Shown here in pieces: positions 12,632 to 16,881 of a DNA stretch of 16,881 nt; the stretch's first letter is position 1; each line of letters begins with the position of its first letter. A program made the position numbers and the translations under genes. The notes below the pieces were generated by a model. That model was not told the DNA's origin and made no database searches. It worked only from the letters and a program-made list of their open reading frames with translations. Source of the stretch: Deinococcus sp. (GTDB taxonomy: Bacteria > Deinococcota > Deinococci > Deinococcales > Deinococcaceae); NCBI GenBank assembly GCA_018260275.1, contig JAGLBK010000031.1, positions 1 to 16,881 on the forward strand, in the 5' to 3' direction.

Positions 12632-12657
12632 GGGTCGAAGAGTCGAAGGGTCTAAGG
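12626..12657. repeat. Octanucleotide array, left arm
   Basis: Four 8-nt units of the form GTCKAAGR lie head to tail, beginning inside the last codons of purC and covering its stop. The array is the inverse of that at 12725-12756; over 30 bp, 25 positions match. Confidence 0.7.
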
Positions 12658-12724
12658 AAATCGGAATTCCCATTTTCTAGGCCCTGAACTCGTTTCAAGA
12701 CAGACCAAATCGCCTGCCCCAGCA

Positions 12725-12756
12725 CCTTAGACTCTTAGACCTTTTGACCCTTAGCC
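12725..12756. repeat. Octanucleotide array, right arm (inverted)
   Basis: Four 8-nt units (on the minus strand GGCTAAGG, GTCAAAAG, GTCTAAGA, GTCTAAGG) mirror the left arm across a 67-bp spacer. The pair could form a long imperfect stem in the purC-purS intergenic RNA. The purS ribosome site AAGGAG (12765-12770) lies just beyond. Confidence 0.7.
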
Positions 12757-12777
12757 ACACTCCGAAGGAGTCCCCCA

Positions 12778-13032
12778 ATGCCCAACTATCAAGCGAAAAT
12801 CTACGTTACCCTCAAGCCTTCCATCCTCGACCCGCAGGGCCGCACGGTGGAACGCGCCCTCTCGCACCTGAACCACGCCAACGTGGGCAGCGTCCGCATC
12901 GGCAAGTACATCGAACTGAACCTCAGCGGCGAAAAGGCCGACGTGGACGCACAGGTCAAGGACATCGTGGAAAACGTGCTGAGCAATCCGATTATGGAAA
13001 ATGCCCACTGGGAGCTTGAGGAAGTCAAGTGA
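12778..13032 (+). CDS. purS: Phosphoribosylformylglycinamidine synthase subunit PurS
   Basis: PurS is the small structural subunit of the three-part FGAM synthetase. It bridges PurQ and PurL and helps channel ammonia. The 84-residue protein has the family pattern YQAKIYVTLKPSILDPQGRT, then ERALSHL, VGSVRIGKYIELNL and a C-terminal helix ENVLSNPIMENAHWELEE. The length is typical (80-85). ATG 12778 follows AAGGAG by 7 nt. The stop overlaps the GTG start of the next small gene (GTGA). Confidence 0.95.
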   Translation: MPNYQAKIYVTLKPSILDPQGRTVERALSHLNHANVGSVRIGKYIELNLSGEKADVDAQVKDIVENVLSNPIMENAHWELEEVK

Positions 13033-13265
13033 CCGACCCACTGGCCCAGGCTGTAGCCGATGTGGAGCGCCTGGAAACCGAACTGCTGACTGCCGCCGCC
13101 CACCTGCGCAACTGTAAAGTCCACCTGCAAGGCCGAGAAGTCCCGCGCTACGCGGCGCATCTGCTGGCGACCCAGGGGCATCTGCACAACGCGCAGGGCC
13201 TCCTGACCGAACTGGCAAAAGCCCATGCCAGCCGCGCCCGACCCAACCCGGAGTACATCCCATGA
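13029..13265 (+). CDS. Unknown 78-aa protein between purS and purQ
   Basis: I do not recognise this protein. It starts at GTG 13029, overlapping the purS stop (GTGA), and its TGA (13263-13265) overlaps the purQ ATG (ATGA). Translation is therefore probably coupled on both sides. The sequence is soluble and helical: VADVERLETELLTAAAHLRN, then YAAHLLATQGHLHNAQGLLT, with heptad-like leucine/alanine spacing and several histidines. It ends in a proline-containing tail RARPNPEYIP. Its position inside the genes of a multi-subunit complex suggests it is made in step with PurS and PurQ, perhaps as a partner, but nothing in the sequence shows a function. Confidence 0.72.
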   Translation: MTDPLAQAVADVERLETELLTAAAHLRNCKVHLQGREVPRYAAHLLATQGHLHNAQGLLTELAKAHASRARPNPEYIP

Positions 13266-13921
13266 AAACAGCCGTCATCCAATTTCCTGGCTCCAACTGC
13301 GACGCCGACGCCCTGCACGCCGCCCGCCTGCTGCTGGACGAGGGCGCGGAGTTCGTCTGGCACACTGAAACCGCACTTCCTGAAGGAACTGAACTGGTGT
13401 TTTTGCCCGGCGGCTTCAGCTACGGCGACCACCTCCGCAGCGGCGCGATTGCCGCCCGCAGCCCGATTATGGGGGCAGTCAAGGCCCACGCCGAGGCTGG
13501 CGGCTACGTGCTGGGCGTGTGCAACGGCTTTCAGGTGCTGACCGAATCCGGCTTGCTGCCGGGAGCGCTGAGCCGCAACCGCGACCTGCATTTCATGTGC
13601 AAGCCGGTGCATCTGCGCGTGGAGAACAACGCCACCGACTTCACCCGCGCCTATGCGGCGGGGCAGACGCTGGAAATCCCCATCGCGCACGGCGAGGGCA
13701 ACTACTACGCCGACGCCGCGACCATTGCCGAGCTGGAGGAGAAGGGCCGCGTGGTGTTCCGCTACGCCGACAATCCCAACGGCAGCCTGAACGACATCGC
13801 CGGAATCGTCAACGAACGCGGCAACGTGCTGGGCATGATGCCCCACCCCGAGCGGGCCGTGGAGCTTTTGCTGGGCAGCGAGGACGGGCGCGGCGTATTC
13901 GAGTCGCTGAAGGCGAAGTAG
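13262..13921 (+). CDS. purQ: Phosphoribosylformylglycinamidine synthase glutaminase subunit PurQ
   Basis: PurQ is the class I glutamine amidotransferase that makes ammonia from glutamine for PurL. The 219-residue protein has the nucleophile Cys87 in VLGVCNGFQVL, and His195 and Glu197 in MMPHPERAVE complete the triad. Other family marks are MKTAVIQFPGSNCD at the N-terminus, FLPGGFSYGDHLRSGAIAA (the oxyanion region) and IPIAHGEGNYY. The length is normal. The ATG overlaps the stop of the small upstream gene. The next reading frames are a toxin-antitoxin pair instead of purL, which lies 1.2 kb downstream; this separates PurQ from its enzyme partner. Confidence 0.96.
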   Translation: MKTAVIQFPGSNCDADALHAARLLLDEGAEFVWHTETALPEGTELVFLPGGFSYGDHLRSGAIAARSPIMGAVKAHAEAGGYVLGVCNGFQVLTESGLLPGALSRNRDLHFMCKPVHLRVENNATDFTRAYAAGQTLEIPIAHGEGNYYADAATIAELEEKGRVVFRYADNPNGSLNDIAGIVNERGNVLGMMPHPERAVELLLGSEDGRGVFESLKAK

Positions 13922-13941
13922 TACGGAATATCGGACTATGG

Positions 13942-13947
13942 TAAACT
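13942..13947 (+). promoter_or_regulatory. Possible leaderless-type -10 (TAAACT) of the antitoxin gene
   Basis: TAAACT ends 6 nt before ATG 13954. A direct repeat TATGGT (13937-13942 and 13953-13958) and the short inverse ACTA/TAGT straddle it, so it may be the autoregulation site. No -35 is visible. Confidence 0.38.
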
Positions 13948-13953
13948 CGTAGT

Positions 13954-14352
13954 ATGGTCATCCAGCTTAATCTCGGTAAATACCTCAAGCAGCACGATAT
14001 TTCTGCCTACCGTCTGGTACAGGAGGCCAGGGGCCAGGTGGCTGCAACGACGGTGTACGACCTCGCCAGAGGCCCAGCAGAGAGGGTCAATTTGCGTACC
14101 GTGTCGCAATTGCTGGAGGCGCTGAGCCGGGTGCGCGGCCAGAAAGTCGCGTACACCGAGATTTTTGAAGAAGTCGCCGACACCGCAACAGAACCGGCCG
14201 CGCCGCCCACGCTGGAGCAATTGCTGGCACAGGTTCCAGTACAAGACCCGACACAGTTCAAAAAATTTCGTTACAGCGGGAAAGGCAAGCGCGTAGATAT
14301 TAGCGGTGGCCCAAGCATTGTAGAAATGATTTCTGAAGGGCGTGACCGCTAA
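13954..14352 (+). CDS. XRE-type helix-turn-helix antitoxin
   Basis: This 132-residue protein has an N-terminal helix-turn-helix of the XRE/Cro class (residues about 6-72: LGKYLKQHDISAYRLVQEA, then TTVYDLARGPAERVNLRTVS and LLEALSRVRG). A linker rich in Ala, Pro and Thr follows, then a C-terminal tail (FKKFRYSGKGKRVDISGG, IVEMISEGRDR) that probably binds and blocks the toxin. The arrangement, with a PIN-domain gene starting directly after the stop, identifies it as the antitoxin of a VapBC-like pair that uses an XRE DNA-binding domain instead of the usual AbrB or ribbon-helix-helix type. It probably represses its own promoter. Confidence 0.8.
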   Translation: MVIQLNLGKYLKQHDISAYRLVQEARGQVAATTVYDLARGPAERVNLRTVSQLLEALSRVRGQKVAYTEIFEEVADTATEPAAPPTLEQLLAQVPVQDPTQFKKFRYSGKGKRVDISGGPSIVEMISEGRDR

Positions 14353-14781
14353 GTGACGTTGCTTTATCTCGATTCCAATGCACTTGCCAAATTATATCTG
14401 GACGAGAAATCAGGCAAAGACCAGGTTATAGAACTGGTTGAACAACATAATGATGTGGCCTGCTGCATTATTGGATACGCTGAGGTGAGTGCTGCTATTG
14501 CTCGTTATTTTCATTCGAGTGTTTTAGACGAAGCAGGCTACCAGCAGGCAATGCGGCTCTTTTCAAGAGACTGGCAGACTGTTCAAGTGCAACCTGTCAC
14601 ACAGCAATTGGCAGAAGTTGCGGCCATGCTTGCCAAAGCTCAGCCGGGGTTAAGAGGTATGGACGCCCTGCACCTCGCCGCCGCTCTCGCCCTGCGCCAG
14701 AGAGTCGGCCTGCGCTTCGTTACCTTTGACGCCAGGTTAGAGGACGCCGCGAAAGGGCTGATGCCGGAGGCCATAGCGTGA
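14353..14781 (+). CDS. PIN-domain ribonuclease toxin (VapC-like)
   Basis: This 142-residue PIN-domain protein is a likely RNA-cutting toxin. The four acidic metal-binding residues are present: Asp7 (LYLDSNALAKLYL), Glu44 (GYAEVSAAIARY), Asp104 (GMDALHLAAALAL) and Asp126 (RFVTFDARLEDAA). It should therefore be active. The start is GTG 14353, directly after the antitoxin TAA, so translation is coupled. Base composition is mixed: the middle (14380-14640) is clearly more AT-rich than the pur genes, and the last part is GC-rich. This suggests recent acquisition. VapC-type toxins cut tRNA or rRNA in other bacteria; the target here is unknown. Confidence 0.86.
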   Translation: MTLLYLDSNALAKLYLDEKSGKDQVIELVEQHNDVACCIIGYAEVSAAIARYFHSSVLDEAGYQQAMRLFSRDWQTVQVQPVTQQLAEVAAMLAKAQPGLRGMDALHLAAALALRQRVGLRFVTFDARLEDAAKGLMPEAIA

Positions 14782-14796
14782 GCATAGGTAGCTAAA

Positions 14797-15167
14797 ATGG
14801 TTCTACTCCTTTTTCTGTTCTTTGTTCTCATTGCCTTGCCGCTGGCATTACTCGTCAGCTTGCGGATAGTTCGTTCCTACTCTAATCGGTTAGATTTGGA
14901 TACAAAAACTTACCTATCTACTGCCCTCATAGGGCTTTCCAGCCTGATTTTTTCAAATGGTGTGTTCGTCTACTTGATTGCCGTCGCTATATCAGTGCTA
15001 GGAAATAGAGTCAGCGATAGCACGTTAGAAATTTTATCCGAATTTGTTGCCGCCCCAATCGCTTTAGTCATCTCTTTCTTGCTGATGATTTTTACTGAAA
15101 GACAGTTTCTAAATTTTCAAGTGCAAAAGAAGAAACCAAAACGCGCCATTTTACAGGAGCCAACCCC

Positions 15168-15171
<4 letters not shown>
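14797..15171 (+). CDS. Small membrane protein of unknown function
   Basis: This 124-residue protein has three likely membrane helices at about residues 3-24, 40-68 and 84-100, and a basic tail with QKKKPKR. No family was recognised. It is much more AT-rich than the pur genes on either side, with poor codon match to the host, so transfer is likely. It lies 15 bp after the toxin gene and may belong to the same cassette. Its TGA (15169-15171) overlaps the ATG of purL at 15168. It carries an AGGAG (15155-15159) that serves purL. It also lies in the same reading frame as the body of PurL, separated only by that TGA. Confidence 0.65.

Positions 15172-16881
<1,710 letters not shown>

Overview
The window is high-GC bacterial chromosome and reads as a Deinococcus-type genome. 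This is inferred from protein character, gene content (a stand-alone AsnC/RAM domain, purC-purS-purQ-purL order) and many starts preceded by a -10 hexamer only 6-8 nt upstream of ATG, the leaderless pattern described for Deinococcus. The genes are mostly housekeeping: purine synthesis, guanylate kinase, tryptophan synthesis, release-factor methylation and tRNA methylation. No tRNA, rRNA or CRISPR array was recognised.

Layout. 1-501: 3' end of a thiolase, followed by a 186-bp MITE-like element (522-707). 781-2661: a MOSC protein, a YqhA-family membrane protein and a TrmK-like tRNA methyltransferase, tightly packed. 2662-2979: non-coding, with two minus-strand terminator-like hairpins and a possible gene remnant. 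2980-5831: two divergent SDR oxidoreductases and an unrecognised 248-aa protein. 5877-7496: AsnC-type domain protein, gmk and a macrodomain protein. 7540-8839: a small threonine-repeat lipoprotein (minus), then a 79-aa protein overlapping trpF. 8840-9021: a cluster of DnaA boxes between convergent genes. 9019-11681: an alkaline-phosphatase-superfamily protein (minus), khpB/jag and prmC. 11903-16881: the purine operon purC, purS, a 78-aa unknown, purQ, an inserted XRE/PIN toxin-antitoxin pair plus a small membrane protein, and purL (runs off the window).

The most unusual points are these. (1) There are four perfect TTATCCACA boxes plus degenerate ones in about 180 bp, away from dnaA. (2) prmC carries three different heptanucleotide repeat arrays inserted in frame between its two domains, and its 5' end holds the inverted copy of one of them. 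(3) purL has a good ribosome site and ATG, but a C6 tract puts that ATG out of frame with the rest of PurL. (4) A lower-GC toxin-antitoxin/membrane cassette splits purQ from purL. (5) A small unknown gene is locked between purS and purQ by stop/start overlaps on both sides. (6) Octanucleotide repeat arrays lie inverted on either side of the purC-purS gap.

Functionally, purC, purS, purQ and purL supply SAICAR synthetase and the three-part FGAM synthetase of de novo purine synthesis. gmk then phosphorylates GMP. PrmC methylates release factors, TrmK modifies tRNA and KhpB binds RNA, so the window leans towards nucleotide metabolism and translation.
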